Positions 46,227 through 53,763 of a stretch of DNA of 64,000 nt are shown piece by piece. Source of the DNA: Gemmatimonadota bacterium (GTDB taxonomy: Bacteria; Gemmatimonadota; Gemmatimonadetes; Gemmatimonadales; Gemmatimonadaceae). The position numbers and the translations under genes are program-made. How positions within the stretch are numbered: the first letter of the stretch is position 1; each line of letters begins with the position of its first letter. The notes beneath the pieces are model-generated. The model worked only from the letters and a program-made list of their open reading frames with translations. It was not told the DNA's origin and did not search any database. The DNA lies in the NCBI GenBank assembly GCA_026387915.1, contig JAPLKS010000007.1, positions 124,001-188,000 on the forward strand, given 5' to 3'.

Positions 46227-47234
46227 TCACGCGCCCCGAAGTTCGGTGTGATCGCCAATGGACACTTCCCCACGATATCCCTCAAGCACCACGTGATCGC
46301 CAATCATCGAGTTGGTGAGCGTGCACCGCTCCACCATACTCTTCACGCCAACGATCACATTGCGCAACGTCGAATCGCGAATCACCGAACCGGCGCCAAT
46401 CGTCACGTTCGGCCCAACGGAGCAGCGCTCCAGCACCGCGCCTTCCTCAATTCGCACCGGCTCCGTAATGCGCAGCCCAGCGGCCTCGGCGTTGCTTCCG
46501 GTATACTCCAACGGACGCGACGCCCGTCCACGCCCCAGCATCACGCGGTTCGTGTCGAGCAACGTGTCGAGCTTGCCGGCGTCGTACCATCCGTCCACAT
46601 CAATCACGCGGAGCTTCGCCCCGTGATCGATCATGTACTGAAAGGCGTCCGTGAGGTAGTACTCGCCCTTGTTCGCCGGCTGCTTGAGCGTGTGTTCAAT
46701 CCCCTCAAAAAGCAGTTGCCAGTTCTTTATATAGTAGAGCCCAATGTTCGCCCGTTTCGAGATCGGCGTGCTTGGCTTCTCCACAATCTGCGTCATATGG
46801 CCGTTCGCGTCGGTCACTACCACACCGAAGCGCTGGTAGTCCTCGACTTCCTTGGTCCAGATGATGCCGTCGTCATCGCTCGACGTGATCACCGACAAAT
46901 CGGTGTCGAAGATCGTGTCCACAAAGATGATCAGCACTGGCGCGTCAACGCGATCGCGCGCCAGCGCCACGGCACCGGCCGTGCCGTCCTGCACCTTCTG
47001 CTCCACGAATGTCGCGCCGAGGTCGGCGTAGTTCGCCAGCACGTGGCGTTCGACCGTCTCCTTGAGATGCCCGGTGATGTACACCACGTCATCCACATTC
47101 CCAAGCCGGCGCACATCGTCAAGCACGTAGTCCATCACCGGCTTCCCTGCCACCTTGAGCATGGGCTTTGGCACGGTGTGCGTGTGCGGGCGAAGGCGCG
47201 TCCCCTTGCCGGCCAGCGGAATGATCACCTTCAC
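46227..47234 (-). CDS. NDP-sugar pyrophosphorylase with C-terminal left-handed beta-helix
   Basis: A 335-residue enzyme. MKVIIPLAGKGTRLRPHTHT and KPMLKVAGKPVMDYVLDDV are the nucleotide and uridine/thymidine-binding signatures; VLIIFVDTIFDTDL holds the metal Asp; KPSTPISKRANIGLYYIKN is the sugar-contacting segment. Residues beyond 255 form hexapeptide repeats (SVGPNVTIGAGSVIRDSTL), as in bifunctional sugar-1-phosphate nucleotidyltransferases. The start is GTG overlapping the cupin stop. It ends directly before the GH109 start with no gap. Confidence 0.88.
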   Translation of the reverse strand: MKVIIPLAGKGTRLRPHTHTVPKPMLKVAGKPVMDYVLDDVRRLGNVDDVVYITGHLKETVERHVLANYADLGATFVEQKVQDGTAGAVALARDRVDAPVLIIFVDTIFDTDLSVITSSDDDGIIWTKEVEDYQRFGVVVTDANGHMTQIVEKPSTPISKRANIGLYYIKNWQLLFEGIEHTLKQPANKGEYYLTDAFQYMIDHGAKLRVIDVDGWYDAGKLDTLLDTNRVMLGRGRASRPLEYTGSNAEAAGLRITEPVRIEEGAVLERCSVGPNVTIGAGSVIRDSTLRNVIVGVKSMVERCTLTNSMIGDHVVLEGYRGEVSIGDHTELRGA

Positions 47235-47608
47235 GGTGCGCTCGTTCCCTGACGCCCGTATCGGTCCTGCAGGCGCACCACGTCATCGAGGTGCGGCGTG
47301 CTCGCCTCGAGCAAGTCGCAGTCGGTGACCGCCTGCATCTGATGCACGTGGCCGGGCTCGTTCCGGTACGCCTCCCCCTCGCGCAAAATCACTTCGCGCA
47401 GCGGCGCGCCCGGCGCGTCCCCCACGCGGTAAATCATCTCGCCGCGCAGCACGAAAATCGTCTCGTCTTTCTGCTCGTGATACTGCAGCGACAACGATTC
47501 GCCCGCCTTGATGTGCAGCACCTTGCCCACGTACTGGCTCGTGTGCGCCCAAATCGTTTCGTGCCCCCACGGCTTCTGCACCGTGCGCACGGTGGACTTT
47601 CCGCTCAT
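47231..47608 (-). CDS. Cupin, mannose-6-phosphate isomerase type II-like
   Basis: A 125-residue single cupin domain. VQKPWGHETIWAHTSQYVGK, LSLQYHEQKDETIFVLRGEM and EPGHVHQMQAVTD carry the metal-binding His and Glu residues, and STPHLDDVVRLQDRYGR is the usual C-terminal tail of phosphomannose isomerase type II cupins. It may isomerise or stabilise a sugar phosphate in this pathway. ATG overlaps the polyferredoxin stop (ATGA). Enzyme activity is not certain because single cupins are often non-catalytic. Confidence 0.82.
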   Translation of the reverse strand: MSGKSTVRTVQKPWGHETIWAHTSQYVGKVLHIKAGESLSLQYHEQKDETIFVLRGEMIYRVGDAPGAPLREVILREGEAYRNEPGHVHQMQAVTDCDLLEASTPHLDDVVRLQDRYGRQGTSAP

Positions 47609-48177
47609 GAATTCGATCCCATTGGTTTATGTATCATGGAACTCGGGCTCGTAATGCAGGCATTGATGCAGCTTCCACAGCCCGTGCACGCCGCGCCGAG
47701 CACCGGATGCCCGTCCGCGTTGATACGGAGCGCATCTTCTCCCGCTGGGCAAACCCGCGCACACACCCCGCACGACACGCCGCGCCAGGTCACGCACCGG
47801 TCTGCATCAATCGTGATGCGCGCCATCTGCACATCGCGCCACGACTCCGGCACATCGAGCGCTGGCGTGGGGCAACTCCGCGCACAGGCAATGTCCACGC
47901 ACATCGCGCAGGCCTGCACATCAATCCGAAGCACAGGCGTCCCCGCCGCAAAGCCATACTCGGTCGTCAGCGGGTGGATCGCGTGCACGGGGCAGGCCTT
48001 TTCACACTCGCCGCACCGCGTACAAGCTCCCAAAAACGCCGCCTCAGAGATAGCCCCAGGCGGCCGGATGTGATCGCCGCCGGAGAGCCGTGCGCCAACG
48101 GCGTCAGCGGCCTTCGCCACGACCTGGCGAAACCCCTGGGAAAAGAACGCGCGACGATCAACTGGGCTGTCTGCCAT
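47605..48177 (-). CDS. Polyferredoxin, NapF/NapG-like, four 4Fe-4S motifs
   Basis: A 190-residue ferredoxin-type protein. Four CxxC...CP motifs are visible: CTRCGECEKACP, CAMCVDIACARSCP, CVTWRGVSCGVCARVCP and CTGCGSCINACI. The start is the ATG at 48177 with a short N-terminal basic segment (MADSPVDRRAFFSQ), which could be a cryptic Tat-like signal. It is the first gene of the eight-gene sugar operon and shares its stop with the cupin start. NapF and MauN types mature or feed enzymes; why it heads a sugar operon is unclear. Confidence 0.78.
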   Translation of the reverse strand: MADSPVDRRAFFSQGFRQVVAKAADAVGARLSGGDHIRPPGAISEAAFLGACTRCGECEKACPVHAIHPLTTEYGFAAGTPVLRIDVQACAMCVDIACARSCPTPALDVPESWRDVQMARITIDADRCVTWRGVSCGVCARVCPAGEDALRINADGHPVLGAACTGCGSCINACITSPSSMIHKPMGSNS

Positions 48178-48337
48178 TCTGGGGAAAATGCAGGCTGGAG
48201 CGCCCGAATACCAGCACTTGCACCGGTTCGCCCCCACGACCCTCGCCCTGACCCTGACCGTGGTCCCCGGTGGGCCTGCCCCCCGTGCCCTGCGTTGGAC
48301 CCGTTACACCTCGCCGCGGGATCCTCACGCCAAACAA

Positions 48338-48365
48338 ACGGGGCCGCTCAAGTGAGCGGCCCCGT
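48338..48365 (-). terminator. Intrinsic terminator of the F0 operon
   Basis: A 13-bp perfect stem, ACGGGGCCGCTCA and its complement with a two-base centre, lies about 35 bases past the atpH stop. On the minus strand it is followed by TTTGTTTGG. This is the best intrinsic terminator in the window and separates atp from the sugar operon. Confidence 0.8.
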
Positions 48366-48398
48366 CGCATTTCTGGTGCAGCACAATCCGCGCGTGAC

Positions 48399-48938
48399 CT
48401 ATCGGCCCGCCATCTGCGCGCGCAGCCGCTCCAAGCGACGCTTGACGGATCCGTCCATCACCGTATCACCCACGCGCACCACCACGCCCCCGAGAATCTT
48501 CGGGTTCACCGTGACGTGGCTCACCACCGTCTTGCCGAGCGCCTTTCCGAGCGCCGCGCTGATCGCCTGCACCTCCACCTCTGGCGTCTCACGCGACACC
48601 GTCACGCGTGCGTGCACACGTCCCTCGGCGAGGTCCACCAGGTTGTTGTACTCAGTGGCGATGTGCGGAATGAGCGTCTGCCGGCGGTTCATCACCAGTT
48701 TCTGCAAAAAGCGCACGAACAGCGGCGGCACCTTGCCATCGAGCCCCTTCGACAACCAGGCGATCTTCGCTTCTTGGCTCACCTGCGGCGCCGAGAGATA
48801 CCGCTGCAGCGTCACATTCTGCTCGATCGCCCCGGCAATGGCGTTGATGTACCCCGCCCACTCCGTTGCGGCGTTCGCTTTTTTGGCGAGCGCCAGCAAC
48901 GCTTCGGCGTAGTTGCGAGCAATGGATTCGTCGCGCAT
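48399..48938 (-). CDS. atpH: F1F0 ATP synthase delta subunit
   Basis: A 179-residue AtpH that links F1 to the peripheral stalk. RNYAEALLALAKKANAATEW is the N-terminal signature, and the C-terminal VTVNPKILGGVVVRVGDTVM with the final SVKRRLERLRAQM is the family's conserved tail. ATG shares bases with the atpF stop (TAATG). In most bacteria atpA follows; here a terminator does. Confidence 0.93.
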   Translation of the reverse strand: MRDESIARNYAEALLALAKKANAATEWAGYINAIAGAIEQNVTLQRYLSAPQVSQEAKIAWLSKGLDGKVPPLFVRFLQKLVMNRRQTLIPHIATEYNNLVDLAEGRVHARVTVSRETPEVEVQAISAALGKALGKTVVSHVTVNPKILGGVVVRVGDTVMDGSVKRRLERLRAQMAGR

Positions 48939-49510
48939 TAGCGCGTCCCGATGGAGCCGAGGTACTTCTCGACAATCGCGCGGTTCTGCGCGTTATCGAG
49001 ATTCTGCTCGATCACCTTGCTCGCGCCGGCCATCGCGAGATCAATCGCCTCGCGGCGCAGTGCGTCCACGGCTTTGGTCTTTTCGGCTTCGATGTCGCGC
49101 TTGGCGCGCTCCATCATCTGTTCCTGCTGCACCCGCGTCTGTTCGAGCAAGTCAGCGCGCATCGACTCGGCGGTTTTGCGGCCGTCGGCAATGAGCTGCT
49201 GCGCTTCGCCGCGCGCCGATTCAATGGCGGCGCGATGCTCCGCGAGGAGTTTGGCGGCCTCTTCACGATCGGCCTTGGCCATCGCCGTCGCGTCTTCGAG
49301 CGCCTTCTCGCGCGCCGACACGGCGGCCACGATCGGGCCAAACGCGAACTTGGCGAGCACAAAGAAGACGACGAGGAAGATGACCAACGTCCAGAACATC
49401 AATCCGGTCGCTGGGCTAAGCAGATCCACCTTGGCGGCCTCGTGCTCCTGCGCGAGCAGGGGCGAGGCAATGGCGAGCAGCGCAGCAGCGCGGGAGAACA
49501 TCGAACGCAT
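48938..49510 (-). CDS. atpF: F1F0 ATP synthase subunit b
   Basis: A 190-residue AtpF. An apparent signal peptide (residues 1-20, ending SPLLAQ) precedes the single membrane helix (about 33-52: FWTLVIFLVVFFVLAKFAFG), and a long coiled coil follows, rich in Glu, Arg and Ala. It forms the peripheral stalk. ATG at 49510 has AAAGGA upstream; the frame extends farther, but not sensibly. A cleaved N terminus on subunit b is unusual and matches a similar extension on subunit a. Confidence 0.9.
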   Translation of the reverse strand: MRSMFSRAAALLAIASPLLAQEHEAAKVDLLSPATGLMFWTLVIFLVVFFVLAKFAFGPIVAAVSAREKALEDATAMAKADREEAAKLLAEHRAAIESARGEAQQLIADGRKTAESMRADLLEQTRVQQEQMMERAKRDIEAEKTKAVDALRREAIDLAMAGASKVIEQNLDNAQNRAIVEKYLGSIGTR

Positions 49511-49575
49511 GGGAAATCCTTTCGGAGAATAGAGTGTGGTGGGTGCGCACCCCGGGGCGCGCACCCACCGACGAC

Positions 49576-49851
49576 TTAGAACTTGCCCTGAATGGCGAAC
49601 GCGACGACGACGGCAAACAGCGCGGCGCCTTCGATGAACGCCGCAAAGATCAACGCGGCCGTCTGGATCTTGCCCGCGATTTCCGGCTGACGCGCCATGC
49701 CTTCGACGGCCTGGCCGCCCACGCGGCCGATGCCGAGACCGGCACCGATGATCGCCAGACCAGCGCCGATGCCGGCACCCATCATGGCCCACGCGCCCAT
49801 GTAGCTCTTGTTGAACTCACCGGCGACCTGCAGAAGCGGATACATCGTCAT
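49576..49851 (-). CDS. atpE: F1F0 ATP synthase subunit c
   Basis: A 91-residue proteolipid of two membrane helices joined by the RQP loop (EGMARQPEIAG). The ion-binding Glu is residue 74 (AFIEGAALFAV). Against a sodium-binding c subunit, the Gln in helix 1 aligns with Ile here and the Ser after the Glu is Gly, so proton specificity is expected. ATG at 49851 has GGAG upstream. It precedes atpF by about 65 bases and lies after a 238-base gap that holds heptad array 2. Confidence 0.95.
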   Translation of the reverse strand: MTMYPLLQVAGEFNKSYMGAWAMMGAGIGAGLAIIGAGLGIGRVGGQAVEGMARQPEIAGKIQTAALIFAAFIEGAALFAVVVAFAIQGKF

Positions 49852-50023
49852 GATCGAACTCCAATGGTGAAACGTAGAACTACCCTTGCCGCTACCGGCC
49901 ATCGTACCGCGTGGCCGCGTTCCGTCAGCGAGCCCCCGGGGCTCAACGGAATTCGCCGAACACTCATTCGGCTACTGCGCGGTTCGGACAAGCGGATCCC
50001 GAGCCGCGACCTGCAATGTTTTC

Positions 50024-50065
50024 AGCCGTTGACGGTTGACCGTTAACCGAAAACCGAAAACCGTC
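50024..50065. repeat. Heptad repeat array 2 (consensus RACSGTT), inside the F0 operon
   Basis: Six units in register: AGCCGTT, GACGGTT, GACCGTT, AACCGAA, AACCGAA, AACCGTC. It lies between atpB and atpE, in a gap of 238 bases that has no other gene. Seventeen bases (50031-50047) are identical to array 1. Confidence 0.72.
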
Positions 50066-50089
50066 AGCGACTGACAACGCCACACAACC

Positions 50090-51085
50090 CTAGTGGTGCG
50101 ACTCCCGCACCAACCCAATGAACACACTCGACAGCAGCGTAAAAATGAACGCCTGCAAAAACGCCACCATCAACTCCAAAAACATGATCGCAACGGCCAT
50201 CGCCAACGGCAGCGGCGCCACGACAAACGAATGGAACGTGAAGATCATCCCCACAAAGGCCAGCACCACGATGTGTCCCGCCGTCATGTTGGCGAACAAA
50301 CGAATCGTGAGCGCGAACGGCTTGGTGAACTTCCCGAGCAGTTCCACGGGCGAGAGGATCATCGACATCGGCACGCGCATCATCAGTGGCATGTCGTGCG
50401 GCCAGAAGATGATGGTGTTGATGTAGCCCTTGCCCAACGCCTTCATGCCCGCAATCTCAATCACGAGGAAGGTGAGGATCGCGAGCGTCGCCGTCACGGC
50501 AATATTGCCCGTCGCCGTGCTCATATAGGGCACGAGCCCGAGCAGGTTGGCGAAGAGAATGAAAAAGAAGATCGTGAGCAAATACGGCACGAACCCTTCC
50601 CCGTGATGTCCCACGTTCGGAAGGATCACTTCGTTGCGGATGTACAGCACCATCGCTTCAATGGCGTTGGCATAGCCCTTCGGCGGCCGCCCCGTGCGCG
50701 CGCTGCGCGCCTGACTCCGCGCCGCGCCCACGAGAATCAGACAGGCCAACAACGCGGCCACGAGCAACATCACCACGTGCTTGGTCGGCGAGAGATCGAC
50801 TTCCACCGAGCCGATATGCACCGGTGCCCACCGCGGCAGTTCGATTTCCTTGGTGAGGAACCCTTCTTCGAGGCTCGGCCACGGCACTTCAATGGCGTGC
50901 GCGTCGGTGATGTGCGGCGTGATGATGTCGACCTTGGCCGCAGCGGGCGCCTCGGCAGCCTTGGCCTGCGCCTCAGCGGCAACAGCCGGCGCGGCGGCAC
51001 CCTGCGGCTCTTGCGCGCGCAGGACAGGCGCGGCGGCAACAAACGCAGAGGCGAGCAGCGCGAACAGAATGGAACGGGATTTCAT
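50090..51085 (-). CDS. atpB: F1F0 ATP synthase subunit a
   Basis: A 331-residue subunit a. The essential Arg is in FALTIRLFANMTAGH, followed by EFMVAFLQ-type helices. The N terminus has a signal peptide (residues 1-24) and then about 75 Ala/Pro/Glu-rich residues before helix 1, which would sit outside the membrane. ATG at 51085 overlaps the atpI-like stop (ATGA). The extension is unlike Escherichia coli AtpB but is known in some other phyla. Confidence 0.9.
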   Translation of the reverse strand: MKSRSILFALLASAFVAAAPVLRAQEPQGAAAPAVAAEAQAKAAEAPAAAKVDIITPHITDAHAIEVPWPSLEEGFLTKEIELPRWAPVHIGSVEVDLSPTKHVVMLLVAALLACLILVGAARSQARSARTGRPPKGYANAIEAMVLYIRNEVILPNVGHHGEGFVPYLLTIFFFILFANLLGLVPYMSTATGNIAVTATLAILTFLVIEIAGMKALGKGYINTIIFWPHDMPLMMRVPMSMILSPVELLGKFTKPFALTIRLFANMTAGHIVVLAFVGMIFTFHSFVVAPLPLAMAVAIMFLELMVAFLQAFIFTLLSSVFIGLVRESHH

Positions 51086-51429
51086 GGCGTGAGCAGTATC
51101 GGTTCGACGAGCGTCGTGACGAAGAAGAATCCAGCCAGACTCAGTAACGCCGGGGCCAACGTGAGCCCCAGCACCCGCACTCCTACCAACGCGTACACGG
51201 CCAGCGATACGAACCGGAGCATCATCCCCATTCCCCAGCCCAGCATCACGTGCTCTTTGCGCAGCGACCAAGCAAACCCAAACCCGATCCCCTGCACCAC
51301 GATCGCAATCCAAGCGCTCGTCCAGATCGCGCGCGCTGCCTCCGGGCCCGGCACGAGCCGCGTCAACAGCGCCGCTCCACCCACCGCCACCAAAAGCAGC
51401 GTCACCACGAAAATCAGAATCTTCTTCAT
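51082..51429 (-). CDS. atpI: ATP synthase protein I-like membrane protein
   Basis: A 115-residue protein with four membrane segments and few charges, typical of AtpI/UncI. It probably helps assemble the c-ring or stores magnesium. ATG overlaps the AtpZ-like stop. Identity rests on length, topology and the place directly before atpB. Confidence 0.72.
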   Translation of the reverse strand: MKKILIFVVTLLLVAVGGAALLTRLVPGPEAARAIWTSAWIAIVVQGIGFGFAWSLRKEHVMLGWGMGMMLRFVSLAVYALVGVRVLGLTLAPALLSLAGFFFVTTLVEPILLTP

Positions 51430-51767
51430 TTGCGGCGCGCCGCCTCCTCATCCTGAATCCGGTTCTCCTCCACCATCGCCCGGTACAGGGAGTAGAAGCC
51501 CGCACCCGCCCCAACAAAGGTCCCCAACAGCATCATCCACGGAGCCGTCCCAAACTTCCGGTCCAGCCACGTTCCCAGGTACAGAAAGAGCAGAATCGCG
51601 ACCACGAACTGGACTCCCAGCCCCATCAGTCGCTGCCCCCCGCCCCCCACACTCGGCGCCTCCCCTCGCGCCCGAGCCAGCAGCTCGTCGCGCCGCCGCG
51701 CCACGTCCTTTTCATCAAAGGATGCGCGATCGTCCTTCAGAGGCCCTTCGGTACCCGTCACAGCCAC
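51426..51767 (-). CDS. AtpZ/AtpI family protein
   Basis: A 113-residue protein. After a charged N terminus, VQFVVAILLFLYLGTWLDRK and PWMMLLGTFVGAGAGFYSLY form the two-helix hairpin of the AtpZ family (PF09527). It heads the F0 operon. GTG at 51767 or 51761 is the likely start; no clear ribosome binding site is seen. Confidence 0.78.
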   Translation of the reverse strand: MAVTGTEGPLKDDRASFDEKDVARRRDELLARARGEAPSVGGGGQRLMGLGVQFVVAILLFLYLGTWLDRKFGTAPWMMLLGTFVGAGAGFYSLYRAMVEENRIQDEEAARRK

Positions 51768-52129
51768 GAAAGTTAGAGGCTTGTGAAAAAAAGCGCAAGC
51801 AAACTCCCCCAATGAAAAACCGGTCCGCACGACGGTCTTCTGCACCCCAAATGGAGGCCAAAAAACGGCAGCGAAACACCCCCGAATCGCCAAACAACCC
51901 ACAATTCGGCGGCTCTAAAGAAAGCCTCAATCCCCGCCATTCCGGCACCACCAAATCAGGCCAAAGGAAGCAAGCGACTACCCCCCTTACACTTAGCTGT
52001 TGCCTGGGGTTTGACGAATCGTCACTATGTTGATATGTTTCACTCGCTGACAAAGTTAGTGTGACATTTGTGATGTTTGGCTGACCCACCAGCCGTAGTA
52101 GTTCACCCTTCATCGTGCTCCCCACCTCG
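51768..52129. other. Divergent intergenic region between atp and the lipoprotein gene
   Basis: About 360 bases without a supported gene. It must hold the atp promoter (minus) and that of the lipoprotein gene (plus). A plus-strand promoter candidate is given separately. Several A- and C-rich stretches and an open frame on the minus strand were seen but have no protein-like content. Confidence 0.55.
52011..52039 (+). promoter_or_regulatory. Candidate sigma70-type promoter
   Basis: TTGACG at 52011-52016 and TATGTT at 52034-52039 with a 17-base spacer. It lies about 90 bases upstream of the lipoprotein gene. Confidence 0.5.
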
Positions 52130-52588
52130 ATGAACGGAAGATTGGTTTTTGCGTCGCTCTCATTCACTGCACTCGGTGTCGCATTCGCATGCGGCCCGCG
52201 GCCGCGCAACTCCGATGTACCGCGCGCATCGCACGCGCGCGCCAAGAGCGAAGCCAAACTCACGCCGACGCTCGACATCAACGTGAAAGACGGCGTGCAG
52301 TTCGCATTCCGCGTCACGAACACCGGCGACGCAAAAGTCGAGCTGAACTTCCCGAGCGGCCTCACGCACGATCTCGTCGTCGTCGACAGCGCGGGGCGCG
52401 AAGTGTGGCGCTGGAGTCAGGGGCGCTTCTTCACGCAGTCGCTCCAGAGTCGCGTGCTGCGCTCGAGCGATGCGCTGGATTACGACGCCCGCTGGGACTC
52501 CATCCCCCAAGGCCGCTATACCGCGATCGCGACGCTGGCGAGCGACAACTACCCCGTCGTCCAGCGCGCTGACTTCGTCGTCCGCTAG
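52130..52588 (+). CDS. BsuPI-like lipoprotein
   Basis: A 152-residue predicted lipoprotein. Signal with lipobox VAFAC, then a Pro/Arg-rich linker. The body, from VKDGVQFAFRVTNTGDAKVE to AGREVWRWSQGRFFTQSL, is the BsuPI (intracellular proteinase inhibitor) immunoglobulin-like fold. GTG at 52115 is an alternative start, but ATG at 52130 gives a normal signal. It is probably monocistronic. Confidence 0.8.
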   Translation: MNGRLVFASLSFTALGVAFACGPRPRNSDVPRASHARAKSEAKLTPTLDINVKDGVQFAFRVTNTGDAKVELNFPSGLTHDLVVVDSAGREVWRWSQGRFFTQSLQSRVLRSSDALDYDARWDSIPQGRYTAIATLASDNYPVVQRADFVVR

Positions 52589-52716
52589 GCGCCGCACCTA
52601 CACACGGCCCCACAAATCTCAGCGTTCTTCCCTGCGGCGCCGTTACCCAACGGCGCCGTTGTGCTATCTTTTCCTCCCGCGGCATTCCGCCGCGCGCACT
52701 CTGTGGAGATTCCTGC

Positions 52717-53700
52717 GTGGCCCAATCGCTAGCTGACGAACGCGACCTCGACCTCCTCGGCAAACTGGCCAAGGCCCGCACGGCGCTCAGTGACCAGATC
52801 GCCCGCCGTATTGTCGGTCAGGCCGATATCGTGGAGAACCTCACCGGCGCTATTCTCGCCGGCGGCCACGTCATCCTCATTGGCGTACCAGGTCTCGCCA
52901 AGACGCTCCTGATTCAAACACTCGCGCAGGCCCTCGATCTCAAGTTCTCGCGCGTGCAGTTTACCCCTGACTTGATGCCGAGCGACATCACCGGCACGGA
53001 ACTGCTCGAAGAAGATCACGGCACGGGCAAGCGCAGCTTCAAGTTCCAGCCGGGCCCGATTTTCGGAAACATCGTCCTTGCTGACGAAATCAACCGAGCC
53101 CCACCGAAAACCCAGGCCGCGCTGCTCGAGGCGATGCAGGAACACCGCGTCACAGCGGCTGGCAAAACGTACCAGCTTCCGGAACCGTTCTTCGTGCTTG
53201 CCACGCAGAACCCCATTGAGCACGACGGCACCTATTCGCTGCCCGAAGCCCAGCTCGACCGTTTCATGTTCGAGTTGAAGGTGGGCTATCCGAGTCGCGA
53301 AGAAGAAGAGCGCATCGTCAACACGACGACCACCGACAAGAGCCTCACCGTCTCCCCGGTCCTCACGGGTCAGGAGATTCTCGACATGCAACAACTCGTA
53401 CGCCGCATTCCCGCGCCGCCGAGTGTGGTGAGCTACGCGGTGAACCTCGCGCGCAGCACGCGCCCGAGCGAGCCGGGCGTCACGGCCGCCGTCAAGAAGT
53501 TCGTCGCATACGGCGCCGGACCGCGCGCGAGTCAGTACCTCACGCTCGGTGCGAAGGCGCGCGCCGCCATGAATGGACGGAGCGTGCCGGACATTGACGA
53601 TGTGAAGGCCATCGCCAACATCGTGCTCGGCCATCGCGTGACGCTCAACTTTCAGGCCGAAGCCGAAAGCGTCACGGTCGCGGACTTGTTGCAGCTGTAG
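52717..53700 (+). CDS. MoxR-family AAA ATPase
   Basis: A 327-residue AAA ATPase. GVPGLAKTLLIQTLAQAL is Walker A (residues 56-73), NIVLADEINRAPPKTQAALL is Walker B (118-137), and the sensor 1 region is FFVLATQNPIEHDGTYSLPE. MoxR proteins act as chaperones for metal insertion or complex assembly, often with a VWA-domain partner, but none is seen here. GTG at 52717 is used. The hairpin at 53.7 kb ends this gene. Confidence 0.9.
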   Translation: MAQSLADERDLDLLGKLAKARTALSDQIARRIVGQADIVENLTGAILAGGHVILIGVPGLAKTLLIQTLAQALDLKFSRVQFTPDLMPSDITGTELLEEDHGTGKRSFKFQPGPIFGNIVLADEINRAPPKTQAALLEAMQEHRVTAAGKTYQLPEPFFVLATQNPIEHDGTYSLPEAQLDRFMFELKVGYPSREEEERIVNTTTTDKSLTVSPVLTGQEILDMQQLVRRIPAPPSVVSYAVNLARSTRPSEPGVTAAVKKFVAYGAGPRASQYLTLGAKARAAMNGRSVPDIDDVKAIANIVLGHRVTLNFQAEAESVTVADLLQL

Positions 53701-53724
53701 TCGCTATTGGTTGCGTGAGACGCC

Positions 53725-53763
53725 ACCGAAACGCCGTGGAGCTATGCTCCGCGGCGTTTCGGT
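53725..53763. terminator. Bidirectional hairpin between moxR and the TPR gene
   Basis: A 17-bp stem: ACCGAAACGCCG pairs with CGGCGTTTCGGT, extended by TGGAG/CTCCG (one wobble) around the loop CTATG. The plus strand is followed by TTTAATC. The stop codon of the minus-strand TPR gene (53742-53744) lies in the loop, so the right arm is coding. Confidence 0.7.

Noticed and set aside
50093-52033. 646-codon plus-strand open frame across the F0 operon
   Set aside because: It covers atpB, atpI and atpZ in antisense and is His/Arg-rich. No domain is visible.
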